Below, one piece after another: positions 18,451 through 26,307 of a stretch of 64,000 nt of DNA. Source of the DNA: Acidaminobacter sp. (GTDB lineage Bacteria > Bacillota > Clostridia > Peptostreptococcales > Acidaminobacteraceae). The position numbers and the translations under genes are program-made. The stretch lies in NCBI RefSeq assembly GCF_030247605.1, contig NZ_JAOTSB010000002.1, positions 248,001-312,000 on the forward strand. Direction: 5' to 3'. Below the pieces are notes generated by a model that searched no databases, was not told where the DNA came from, and saw nothing but the letters and a program-made list of their open reading frames with translations. Position 1 is the first letter of the stretch, and each line of letters starts with the position of its first letter.

Positions 18451-18708
18451 TTAAAACCTCTTGAACAAAAACATGGCTAGCAGCAGCCCCAAAATGCCTG
18501 CGACGTTAAGCTGAAGGGTCAAACCCATTGTCCATTTCAAAATTGCCAAATCCACTGTGAAGGGTTCGAAACCAATTGACCTTCCGTATGAAAGTAAAGG
18601 TATACTCCTACCGAACAGGTCTCCGATCAACCCGCCTGCTATGACACCTACGAGTATAAAGATCAGGAGCAAGGGTGTAGTTTTTTTCAAGGTAACTCCC
18701 TCCGACAT
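18451..18708 (-). CDS. DUF4321 small membrane protein
   Basis: An 85-residue protein with two hydrophobic segments (about 9-28 and 55-80) separated by a short loop with GRSIPLLSYGRSIGFEP. It resembles the DUF4321 family found before maf-radC-mreB in Clostridia. Function is unknown. It starts the gene run leading to the mre operon. Confidence 0.75.
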   Translation of the reverse strand: MSEGVTLKKTTPLLLIFILVGVIAGGLIGDLFGRSIPLLSYGRSIGFEPFTVDLAILKWTMGLTLQLNVAGILGLLLAMFLFKRF

Positions 18709-18910
18709 TCTCTCAAATAAAGCATATCACGTTTTTACATATTTTACCATCATCAATGCACAGTGCTAACTCACACGTGCTTTTTACAGTTTAGCATTTA
18801 ATCCATGGCCATTCAAGGCGCAGGAAGTGACAAAAAGTGAGACCCGGGATCCGGTTCTCCATAAAGTATTGATACGGCTCTTTTGAAGCTGAAGGTCATT
18901 TTCAATATGA

Positions 18911-18949
18911 CAAAAAATAAAGCGCATAGACACCATTCTATGCGCTTTA
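18911..18949 (-). terminator. Rho-independent terminator of the rnf operon
   Basis: A 13-bp perfect stem (18918-18930 with 18937-18949; core AAAGCGCATAGA) with loop CACCAT is followed on the minus strand by a T-rich run at 18911-18917. It lies 13 bases past the rnfB stop. The rest of 18709-18910 holds no gene I can support. Confidence 0.88.
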
Positions 18950-18962
18950 TGCAATATTAAAG

Positions 18963-19946
18963 TTATACCATTCTGATGGCATCCTTAGGACACTTTTTGA
19001 CACATTCTCCACAGCCTATGCACTTTTCCGGATCCACGACATGAACTTCTTTGAGTTCGCCAGTGATCGCTTCTGTTGGACATACCCGTTTGCACAGCGT
19101 ACAGCCAATACATTTTTCCGGCTCAATCACAGCCTTCTTGCGCTGAGAGAGATCACCTGAAATACACTTGGTCGGGCACTTTTCCGTACAGATCATACAG
19201 CTGGTGCACTTTTCGTAGTCAATGGAAGCCAGATTGTTTGTCACGTGGATTGCATCAAACGGACAATTCTTTTCACAAATGCCGCAGGCAATGCAGGACA
19301 CATCACAATTCTTTTTAACTTGTGGTCCCTTTTCCTTGTTATTGCAATTGACAATAACTTGCTGCCCGTATGGCACATAAGTAATTACCGTCTTTGGACA
19401 TGCTTCGACGCACTTGCCGCAGGCAGTACACTTCTCAGGATCTACCACGGCTAAGCCATCCTTCATGATATGAATGGCATCAAACGGACACACCCGCTCA
19501 CAGGTACCATAACCCAAACATCCAAAAGCACAGGATTTTCCACCGCCGGCCACCATGGCAGCAGCGCGGCAATCCGTTATGCCCTCGTATTTAAAGGTCG
19601 TACGGCACTTATCATCTCCGCCCTTACAAATTACATGAGCGACTTTTTTCACGCCGACCTCAGCATTGACGCCCATGATTTCAGCGAGTGCTGAAGCGCA
19701 ATTTGCGCCGCCGACAGGGCAGCCATTGACCGGAGCATTTCCGGAAGCGACCGCATTGGCAAACTGGTCACAGCCTGGAAAGCCACAGCCGCCGCAGTTT
19801 GCGCCAGGAAGTGCTTCCCTGATCAGGACTGTCTTTGGATCCACTTCAACTGCGAATTTCTGAGACGCAAAAGCGAGCGCGGCGCCAAAAGCCAGCCCCA
19901 TAACACTCAGCGTTGCGCCGGAAGTTATTATGTTGGTTACATTCAA
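18963..19946 (-). CDS. rnfB: Rnf complex polyferredoxin subunit RnfB
   Basis: RnfB passes electrons from reduced ferredoxin into the membrane-bound Rnf complex. The 327 residues hold a membrane helix at the start and the CGGCGFPGC motif (with a fourth Cys downstream). A series of C-x2-C-x2-C-x3-C type ferredoxin motifs follows, among them CTACGKCVEACPK, CIACGICEKNCP, CTSCMICTEKCP, CIGCTLCKRVCP and CIGCGECVKKCP. Proteobacterial RnfB has about 190 residues; this longer form with extra clusters is of the clostridial type. It is last in the operon, before the terminator. Confidence 0.96.
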   Translation of the reverse strand: MNVTNIITSGATLSVMGLAFGAALAFASQKFAVEVDPKTVLIREALPGANCGGCGFPGCDQFANAVASGNAPVNGCPVGGANCASALAEIMGVNAEVGVKKVAHVICKGGDDKCRTTFKYEGITDCRAAAMVAGGGKSCAFGCLGYGTCERVCPFDAIHIMKDGLAVVDPEKCTACGKCVEACPKTVITYVPYGQQVIVNCNNKEKGPQVKKNCDVSCIACGICEKNCPFDAIHVTNNLASIDYEKCTSCMICTEKCPTKCISGDLSQRKKAVIEPEKCIGCTLCKRVCPTEAITGELKEVHVVDPEKCIGCGECVKKCPKDAIRMV

Positions 19947-19962
19947 AGTCTACACCCCTTTT

Positions 19963-20544
19963 CTATACCAGACCCGTGAAGCCCAGGAAAGCAATTGACA
20001 TCAGACTTGCGGTGATCAGAGCGATCGGGAATCCTTGGAAAGGAAGCGGCACGTCTGCAATGACCTGTTTTTCACGTATTCCGGCAAAGAGTATAATCGC
20101 CAGTGAGAAACCCAGCGCTCCACCAACGGAGTGAACAACGGTTTGAATCAGGTTCAGCTTGTACTGGATGTTGAGCAGCGCAAGACCCAGAACAGCGCAG
20201 TTTGTCGTAATCAATGGAAGAAAAACACCCAGTGCCTGGTAGAGGGTCGGACTTGTTTTTTGAAGCACAATTTCAACGAACTGAACCAACGACGCAATGA
20301 CGAGTATGAACGCGATGGTTTGAAGATATTCCAAATGCAATGGGACCAATACGAAATACTGAATGAAATAGGTGAAAATGCCCGACAAGGTCATAACGAA
20401 GGTAACAGCTAGACCCATGCCTATGGCAGTGTCTACCTGCTTCGAAACGCCAAGGAATGGGCAGATCCCCAAAAATCGAGACAATACAAAGTTGTTGACG
20501 AGAATTGAGCTGACTAGAATTACAAACAAACTAGCATTTTCCAT
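19963..20544 (-). CDS. rnfA: Rnf complex membrane subunit RnfA
   Basis: A 193-residue integral membrane subunit with about six segments, homologous to Nqr[36 protein letters not shown] is the family signature and includes the cysteine that, with one in RnfE, is thought to hold an intramembrane Fe-S centre. It lies between rnfE and rnfB in the order rnfCDGEAB. Confidence 0.97.
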   Translation of the reverse strand: MENASLFVILVSSILVNNFVLSRFLGICPFLGVSKQVDTAIGMGLAVTFVMTLSGIFTYFIQYFVLVPLHLEYLQTIAFILVIASLVQFVEIVLQKTSPTLYQALGVFLPLITTNCAVLGLALLNIQYKLNLIQTVVHSVGGALGFSLAIILFAGIREKQVIADVPLPFQGFPIALITASLMSIAFLGFTGLV

Positions 20545-20557
20545 GTCGTTTCACCTC

Positions 20558-21160
20558 CTATTGGCCTGCGGCCGCTTTTTTGGATTTGATGACGCTGTAG
20601 ACAGCAAGTACCAGGCCAAGCGTCAGGAACCCGCCGGGAGGCAGGATCATAATAATCGCAGGTTTATAAGCCGCTCCCAAAACAGAAATGCCAAAGATCA
20701 TTCCAGTTCCCAGCAACTCTCGAATCATGCCCAGCAAGACAAGTGCCCAAGTAAAACCTAAACCCATGCCCACACCGTCCAACACAGACGGTCCGACACC
20801 GTTCTTGAAGGCAAAAGACTCTGCACGCGCCAAAATGATACAGTTGACAACGATGAGTGGAATAAATAGTCCCAGGGATTTGTAGAGCGCAGGTACAAAG
20901 CCCTCCATTACCATACCAACAATGGTTACAAAGGCTGCAATGACGACGACAAAAGCAGGAATCCTTATTTTATTGGGAATAATCTTTCTAAGGATTGAAA
21001 TCATTGCGTTGGAGCCAACCAAAACTGCGGTGGTCGCAAGGCCCATACCAAGTCCGTTCTGAGCGCTTGTGGTTACAGCCAGTGTTGGACACATACCTAA
21101 AAGCTGATAAAATGTGGGGTTCTCTTTTATGAGCCCGTTAGTCAAATGTTTAAGATTCAT
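20558..21160 (-). CDS. rnfE: Rnf complex membrane subunit RnfE
   Basis: A 200-residue membrane protein homologous to NqrD. The signature NPTFYQLLGMCPTLAVTTSAQNGLGMGLATTAVLVGSN is near the start, with the conserved Cys in LGMCPTLA. PAFVVVIAAFVTIVGMVMEGF and the ARAESFAFKNGVGPSVLDGVGMGLGFT stretch are also typical. The last residues are Ala/Lys rich. It pairs with RnfA in the membrane core. Confidence 0.97.
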   Translation of the reverse strand: MNLKHLTNGLIKENPTFYQLLGMCPTLAVTTSAQNGLGMGLATTAVLVGSNAMISILRKIIPNKIRIPAFVVVIAAFVTIVGMVMEGFVPALYKSLGLFIPLIVVNCIILARAESFAFKNGVGPSVLDGVGMGLGFTWALVLLGMIRELLGTGMIFGISVLGAAYKPAIIMILPPGGFLTLGLVLAVYSVIKSKKAAAGQ

Positions 21161-21175
21161 CTTATGCGCCCCCCT

Positions 21176-21748
21176 CTACCGATCAAATGTAAGTGCCGCA
21201 CGGATAGATGAATTGACGCCATCTGTCACTGCGCGCGATGTAATCGTCGAACCGGTGATCGCCATAATCTCCGTATCGCTTTTAGCGGTTTTAGACACTC
21301 CGAGTTCTTGAGCGGCTGACATGCCATTGTATTGTTCGTAGAAAGACGGAAGTGTCGCGTTAGCGCCTAGACCCGGCGTTTCAGCGTGTGTGCCTATTCT
21401 GACGCCCGACACCGTACCCTCTGCACTTATGCCGGTGGTTACTTCAACAGTACCGCCAAAACCGGTTGGCGCAGTCTTAATCACGTAACCCACAAGATTG
21501 CCATCTTTTAATCCCGTGAAAACTTCCATAATCATTGGTTCATTGCCTTGAACAGCCGCCAGTTGATCAGCTTCAACCGGTTCAAAACTGGTTGCTTCCG
21601 GCAAAACAGCCTGACGTGCCAGCTGGTTTGTCAGTTCTCTTTGCTCGAGAATTTTGCCGATGGTCATTTCATTTGTCACACCAAGCGCCACGGCGGCAAC
21701 CAGGCAAATCGCCAGCAATATTGCGCCGAGTTTCATTATTTCCTTCAT
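21176..21748 (-). CDS. rnfG: Rnf complex flavoprotein subunit RnfG
   Basis: A 190-residue protein with one N-terminal membrane helix (about 5-25) and an extracytoplasmic FMN-binding domain. Covalent FMN is expected on a Thr of the AITGSTITSRAVTDGVN motif near residues 163-179. GGTVEVTTGISAEGTVSGVRIGTHAETPGLGANA matches the FMN-binding family. Its start overlaps the rnfD stop by four bases. Confidence 0.95.
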   Translation of the reverse strand: MKEIMKLGAILLAICLVAAVALGVTNEMTIGKILEQRELTNQLARQAVLPEATSFEPVEADQLAAVQGNEPMIMEVFTGLKDGNLVGYVIKTAPTGFGGTVEVTTGISAEGTVSGVRIGTHAETPGLGANATLPSFYEQYNGMSAAQELGVSKTAKSDTEIMAITGSTITSRAVTDGVNSSIRAALTFDR

Positions 21749-22689
21749 TTCTTGCCACCTCCGAATACACGTGATTTCGAATATTTTTCGATCAGTGGCG
21801 TTGCAACGTTCATCAATAGAATTGAATAGGAAACGCCCTCAGGATAGCCTCCAAACTGACGAATCAAAGCGGTCAGAAGGCCTGCGCCAACTGCAAAAAT
21901 CATCTGCCCTCGAAAGTTGACAGGCGTTGAGGAATAATCTGTCGCCATGAAGAATGCGCCAAGCATGAGTCCGCCAATCAAAACGTGAAGAAATGCGATC
22001 TGAAAATTAAAGCCGTTGAAAATGAACAGAAGAACAAACGTCGTTGCTATGTAGACTGCAGGAATTCTGATATCAATGACACCGCGCCATACGAGGTAGA
22101 GTCCGCCCAAGATCAGAAGCAGCGCAGAGGTCTCTCCAATACAGCCGCCAATGTTTCCGATCAATGCATTCATAACGGATGGCAGCTGATCAGGAAGCGC
22201 TTCCTTCAAAATTCCGAGCGCCGTAGGTCCGGTGACGCCATCTGCCGCTCTTGGGACTGCCCAAGTCGTCATGTCCGTTGGCCAGCTCGCCATCAGGAAG
22301 GCGCGCGCAGCCAGTGCAGGGTTCATGAAATTGAAACCGAGACCGCCAAATGCCTGTTTAACTATAGCAATCGCAAAAATTGAGCCAACCACCGGTATGA
22401 ACCAAGGCACAGACGCAGGCAAGTTCAGTGCAAGCAGGAGTCCTGTGACAACTGCGCTGAAATCTCCAATTGTGGTTGGAACTTTTCTCATGTAACGCTG
22501 TACAAAAAACTCGGTAGCTACTGCCGCGCCAACGGACAGCAGCACAGTTATCAACGCATTAAAACCAAAGAAGTAAATCCCCGCAGCTGTCGCAGGCAAA
22601 AGTGCTATGACAACATCCCGCATAATGCCGCTGACAGATTCATTGCTTCTGAAGTGCGGCGATGATGATACTCTATATTGTTGTTCCAT
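21745..22689 (-). CDS. rnfD: Rnf complex membrane flavoprotein subunit RnfD
   Basis: A 314-residue multi-pass membrane subunit homologous to NqrB. The start SSPHFRSNESVSGIMRDVVIALLPA is typical. FNPALAARAFLMASWP matches the NqrB/RnfD family, and the Thr in DGVTGPTALG is the likely covalent FMN site. It couples electron flow to Na+ or H+ export; which ion is used cannot be read here. Confidence 0.96.
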   Translation of the reverse strand: MEQQYRVSSSPHFRSNESVSGIMRDVVIALLPATAAGIYFFGFNALITVLLSVGAAVATEFFVQRYMRKVPTTIGDFSAVVTGLLLALNLPASVPWFIPVVGSIFAIAIVKQAFGGLGFNFMNPALAARAFLMASWPTDMTTWAVPRAADGVTGPTALGILKEALPDQLPSVMNALIGNIGGCIGETSALLLILGGLYLVWRGVIDIRIPAVYIATTFVLLFIFNGFNFQIAFLHVLIGGLMLGAFFMATDYSSTPVNFRGQMIFAVGAGLLTALIRQFGGYPEGVSYSILLMNVATPLIEKYSKSRVFGGGKK

Positions 22690-22701
22690 CTGCCGATCCC
22701 C

Positions 22702-24021
22702 CTATGCTTTTCTTCTTCTAGCCAGTATCTCACGCTTTGCCAAGCGGATGGACTGGAGAAGTGGTCTTTTGGACGGACAAATGAACGAGCAGGAACCACA
22801 CTCAATACAATCGAGCGCAGCATACTTCTCTGCCATGTCAAATTGATCCAGCAGCGCGTAGGCGCTAATGTAAACCGGTTCGAGATAGGAAGGACAAATG
22901 GTGACACACTTGCCGCACTTTATGCAGGCTGATGGATCAGGTGTCTTCGAATCTGCTTCATTAAAGGTCAATATACCGGAGGTTGTCTTTGTGGAGGGAA
23001 TAGAGAGCGTCGATGTCGCGATTCCCATCATAGGTCCGCCTAAAACAATTTTCCCTGGCGTTTCACTGAAGCCGCCACATTGCTCGACAATTTCCGTCAA
23101 CATAGTGCCTACTTTAATGCGGAGGTTCTTTGGCTCTTTGATGCAAGAACCGGTAATAGTACAGATCCGGTCTATCAAAGGCATGCCAGTCGTCAATGCT
23201 TCAGCAATCGCTGCCGCTGTGGCGACGTTGTTGACCACTGCGCCGGCATCCATTGGCAATCCGCCGGAAGGCACTTCTCTTCCCGTGACGGCAAAGATCA
23301 ACTGTTTTTCAGCGCCTTGAGGATATTTCGTTTTGAGCGAAGCAATTTCAATTTCCGGATAAGACGCTGCGGCCTTTTTGATGGAATCGATTGCATCCGT
23401 CTTATTGTCTTCAATGCCTATGTAACCTTTTGGTACGCCCAATACCTTCATCAGCGCTCTCAGTCCAAGTACAACTTTCTCAGGCGTCTCAAGCATCAGT
23501 CTGTGGTCAGCCGTCAAAAATGGCTCACATTCCGCACCATTCAAAATGACGTAATCGATTGTTTTTTCTTTTGGTGGCGACAATTTGACATGAGTAGGAA
23601 AGCCTGCGCCACCCATACCGACAATGCCGGCACCCTTGATAATGTCCATGACCTCTTTGGCTTCCAGTGATTCAAGCGGCGGATATGGCTTGATACTTTC
23701 GTCTACTGCATTTAAGCCATCTGATTCAATGACCACACATAAATCTTTTCCTCCGAGTGTGTCCATGACTTTCAATTCCTTCACAGTACCGGAGACACTT
23801 GAATGAATTGCAGCGGAAACAAATGACGCTGGTTCGCCAATTTTCTGACCAACTTTGACATAGTCGCCCTTTTGTACGAGCGCATCACAAGGTGCGCCTA
23901 TATGCTGTCTGAGTGGTATTGCAACGGTTGTTGGTTCGACAGCGAGCTCAACAGCCTTGTGTTCAGTGTATTTCTTTGCGTGTGGCGGATGTATGCCGCC
24001 TTTGAAAGAAAAAATGCCCAT
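22702..24021 (-). CDS. rnfC: Rnf complex NADH-binding subunit RnfC
   Basis: RnfC exchanges electrons with NAD+/NADH. The 439-residue product has the family start MGIFSFKGGIHPPHAKKYTEHKAV. An FMN/NADH-binding core carries GAGIVGMGGAGFPTHVKL and GAECEPFLTADHRLM. Two C-terminal [4Fe-4S] motifs are CIKCGKCVTICP and CIECGSCSFICP. The open frame extends 39 codons upstream through the promoter region. AAGGGGTGA before the ATG at 24021 and the family N-terminus fix the start. It is the first gene of the operon. Confidence 0.97.
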   Translation of the reverse strand: MGIFSFKGGIHPPHAKKYTEHKAVELAVEPTTVAIPLRQHIGAPCDALVQKGDYVKVGQKIGEPASFVSAAIHSSVSGTVKELKVMDTLGGKDLCVVIESDGLNAVDESIKPYPPLESLEAKEVMDIIKGAGIVGMGGAGFPTHVKLSPPKEKTIDYVILNGAECEPFLTADHRLMLETPEKVVLGLRALMKVLGVPKGYIGIEDNKTDAIDSIKKAAASYPEIEIASLKTKYPQGAEKQLIFAVTGREVPSGGLPMDAGAVVNNVATAAAIAEALTTGMPLIDRICTITGSCIKEPKNLRIKVGTMLTEIVEQCGGFSETPGKIVLGGPMMGIATSTLSIPSTKTTSGILTFNEADSKTPDPSACIKCGKCVTICPSYLEPVYISAYALLDQFDMAEKYAALDCIECGSCSFICPSKRPLLQSIRLAKREILARRRKA

Positions 24022-24080
24022 GGTTTCACCCCTTGAGTTAAATATACAGTATACAATCAATAAAATTAGTACTCTAAACA

Positions 24081-24108
24081 ATTTTACTACATCTCGCGCC
24101 GCTGTCAA
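24081..24108 (-). promoter_or_regulatory. Promoter of the rnf operon
   Basis: On the minus strand: -35 TTGACA (24103-24108), 16-base spacer, -10 TAAAAT (24081-24086). The predicted start lies about 55 bases before the rnfC ATG. The -35 is a consensus match. Confidence 0.78.
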
Positions 24109-24146
24109 CTGAAAGTCCTTGAATTCAATATTTTTCAACGTTTCAA

Positions 24147-24164
24147 GCGTTAATTAGTTAACAA
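24147..24164 (-). promoter_or_regulatory. Rex-like operator upstream of rnfC
   Basis: TTGTTAACTAATTAACGC on the minus strand matches the Rex consensus TTGTTAA-N4-TTAACAA at 12 of 14 defined positions. Rex represses fermentation and redox genes when NADH is low. The site lies about 39 bases upstream of the -35 box, so simple steric repression of that promoter is not obvious. Between 24165 and 24354 I see no gene. Confidence 0.55.
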
Positions 24165-24354
24165 CAAAAGGTCGCATATTGGCCATCTTTATTCAAAATT
24201 ATCTTGGTGTGATAGAATAGAACCAGTGATTTTTGATAAAATAATAACGTTGTTGTCATAAAGAAAAATGAAAGTTGATTCTGAAATGTGGTCAAGTCCT
24301 TTGCGTCTTTAAGAAAATGCCTTGATCCACCGCCTAGCCTTACGACTGAATAAG

Positions 24355-24393
24355 CAAAGGGAAGACAACGTCTGAGGCGTTGTCTTCCCTTTG
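24355..24393 (-). terminator. Terminator after the lipoprotein gene
   Basis: A 16-bp perfect inverted repeat (arms 24355-24370 and 24378-24393, CAAAGGGAAGACAACG arm, 7-base loop) lies 16 bases past the stop of the lipoprotein gene. The T-tract on the minus side is weak (CTTATTC), so termination may rely on stem strength. Confidence 0.7.
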
Positions 24394-24409
24394 TCTGTGA
24401 TGTCCTATA

Positions 24410-25201
24410 CTACTGTCCGACTTTCAGAGTTGGAAGTATAACGGTTTCTTTGGCTGATGTCACGTCATTCGGAGGTGTCAGATCTTCGACAGATGCGCCT
24501 TCCGGCTGCAGACTTCTGAAATAATACTCGTATTTGGGAAATCCTGTGATCTGGGCGATCATCTTCACAGTCAGTCCGTTGTCTTTCCACAAGTAATAAG
24601 TCACGTTCAGGTCCGCTGTATGAACCTCATAAACATCACACGGTTTGCCGTCCATCAGTGCCGAGCCTTCATAGTGAACATGTTCAAACATATCCTGCTC
24701 CAAAGCCTCGTTGAATGCCACCGGTGACATCATGCCGCTGAAGAACGTCTCATCATAGTCTGAAGGTGATAAAATACCAGATGTCCGATCCAGTACAAAG
24801 GCGGACTGATCCTTTAGATTCGCATATATGCTGTGCTTATGATCAAACGTGTCAATTCTAACCTGATCGTCGCTTTTCCAAGCAGAATAGTACTCCCTGG
24901 AGACGCCTTCCACACGCAGTTCATATTCATAATATAAATTTTTGATGCCCACGGATTTAGCGAGAGTATTACTGAAATCATTGAAAGCTTCTAAATCATC
25001 ATGAATCTCTTCACTTTCTGACTGTGTCCCCGGTGCAGCCTCTGTCTCTGCTTCTTCAGACGATTCACTGCCGGTTGCTGCATTTTCAGAGGTGTTCTGC
25101 TGGTCTTCAGGATTTGTCTGGGCGGACTGATTTGTGCAGCCTGCTGTTGAAATCATAAGTCCTAAAAGCAGCATAACCAGCAGTATCTTAGTGTGCTTCA
25201 T
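24410..25201 (-). CDS. Lipoprotein of unknown function
   Basis: A 263-residue secreted lipoprotein. The signal peptide ends in a lipobox, LMISTAGCTNQ, with the lipid-bearing Cys near residue 22. A low-complexity Glu/Ser/Thr linker (about 25-65) precedes the folded part. The folded domain (about 70-255) resembles LolA-like or outer-membrane-lipoprotein carrier folds in its text (YYEYELRVEG, WKSDDQVRIDTF, DGKPCDVYEVHTADLNVTYYLWKDNGLTVKM), but this is only a resemblance. An AGGAGG lies ten bases before the ATG; a TTG two codons earlier is the alternative. No operon partner. Confidence 0.8.
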   Translation of the reverse strand: MKHTKILLVMLLLGLMISTAGCTNQSAQTNPEDQQNTSENAATGSESSEEAETEAAPGTQSESEEIHDDLEAFNDFSNTLAKSVGIKNLYYEYELRVEGVSREYYSAWKSDDQVRIDTFDHKHSIYANLKDQSAFVLDRTSGILSPSDYDETFFSGMMSPVAFNEALEQDMFEHVHYEGSALMDGKPCDVYEVHTADLNVTYYLWKDNGLTVKMIAQITGFPKYEYYFRSLQPEGASVEDLTPPNDVTSAKETVILPTLKVGQ

Positions 25202-25235
25202 AATCAAAAGTCCTCCTGACCTGATCTATTGAACT

Positions 25236-25257
25236 ACCCATGACTGAAGTCACGGGT
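25236..25257. repeat. Palindrome like an IS200/IS605 end
   Basis: ACCCATGACT-GA-AGTCACGGGT is a near-perfect hairpin, one mismatch, in the context GAACTACCCATGACTGAAGT. Such actaccc...gaag...gggt hairpins mark the ends of IS200/IS605-family elements. No transposase or TnpB gene is near, so it would be a solitary remnant or a small non-autonomous element. Nothing else stands out in 25258-25440. Confidence 0.4.
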
Positions 25258-25442
25258 GTGCGCGGATATCTAATCAAATTTGAAATATCTGTGCAAAAGA
25301 ATGTAAAACCTGCTGGCAAAATTCAGGCTTATAATCCATTTACCTTTGCACAATTATTTTGAGAATGTACTACTAGACTAATTATAAGATGGTGACAAAG
25401 CTTGGCTGCCTGGGAGGCATGCTGTACTATCAGCAAAAAATG

Positions 25443-25470
25443 TAAAAAAAAGGACGATTCGAAATCGTCC
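25443..25470 (-). terminator. Terminator of tRNA-Leu(GAG)
   Basis: An 8-bp stem (GGACGATT / AATCGTCC) with a 3-base loop is followed on the minus strand by nine T residues (25443-25451). It lies directly after the tRNA 3' end. Confidence 0.9.
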
Positions 25471-25473
25471 GTT

Positions 25474-25560
25474 TGGTGCGAGAGGCGGGATTTGAACCCG
25501 CACGAGCATTAGCCCGCTACCCCCTCAAGATAGTGCGTCTGCCAGTTTCGCCACTCTCGC
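25474..25560 (-). tRNA. tRNA-Leu, anticodon GAG
   Basis: An 87-base class II tRNA on the minus strand. The acceptor stem GCGAGAG pairs with CTCTCGC and is followed by encoded ACCA. The anticodon stem CTATC/GGTAG encloses loop TTGAGGG with anticodon GAG. A long variable arm (CGGGCTAATGCTCG) and the T arm GCGGGTTCAAATCCCGC are visible. It reads CUU/CUC leucine codons. Confidence 0.95.
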
Positions 25561-25656
25561 ACGTATTCGCCAGTTTACCCGACGAAATTTATTATACCTC
25601 CATGAAACATTAAAGTCAACCAGAATTTCCCGAAAATAATTTACTTCTGAAATGAG

Positions 25657-26256
25657 CTAATCTGGCTGCCTCAGCCACATGAGAAGCTGATCAACCTGCT
25701 GATCCAGCATTTCGAGCGTACCATTGTTATCTATAATATAGTCCGCATATGCTTTCTTTTCCTCTAAAGACATTTGACTTTTAATCCTTAGAACGGCTTC
25801 ATCATGACTGAGTTGATTTCTGGACTGCAGACGCTGAAGCTGTGTTTGGGGATCCACATACACAAGGACCACCGTATCATATCGCTCACAGTTTCCCGTT
25901 TCTACCAAAAGCGGCGAATCTACAAATATCATGTTCTCACCCTGAAGCCGCTTTTCCTGGAGGTCTTTGGATATTTCTGCTTCCACAATGGGATGCGTCA
26001 CGCTGTTCAGAAGTTCGCGAGCCTTTGAATCCGAAAAAACCAGAGCGCCGAGCTTCTTCCGGTCAATTTCACCTGACGGATCCAGAATCTCATTGCCAAA
26101 CGTGCCGACTATGGCGTTATAAATTGGCTTCCCTTTTCCATACAGCTGTCTGACTATGTCATCCGCGTCAATAACCACATACCCTCGAGCACGCAGTTTG
26201 ACGGTTACGGTTGATTTTCCGCTGGCAATGCCACCGGTCAGCGCAATTTTTCTCAC
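25657..26256 (-). CDS. coaE: Dephospho-CoA kinase CoaE
   Basis: CoaE phosphorylates dephospho-CoA at the 3' hydroxyl, the last step of CoA synthesis. The P-loop GGIASGKST is at the start, DADDIVRQLYGKG follows, and FVDSPLLVETG is in the CoA domain. Open frames begin at 26277 (GTG) or 26262 (ATG), but GAGGTG touches that ATG. A GTG at 26256 lies six bases beyond GAGGTG and gives the usual family N-terminus RKIALTGG, so it is the better start (199 residues). It follows polA, a common linkage. Confidence 0.93.
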   Translation of the reverse strand: MRKIALTGGIASGKSTVTVKLRARGYVVIDADDIVRQLYGKGKPIYNAIVGTFGNEILDPSGEIDRKKLGALVFSDSKARELLNSVTHPIVEAEISKDLQEKRLQGENMIFVDSPLLVETGNCERYDTVVLVYVDPQTQLQRLQSRNQLSHDEAVLRIKSQMSLEEKKAYADYIIDNNGTLEMLDQQVDQLLMWLRQPD

Positions 26257-26307
26257 GGTCATCACCTCAAGCGCCACTAATTTCCCATATATTCTCAGTC
26301 CGGATTA

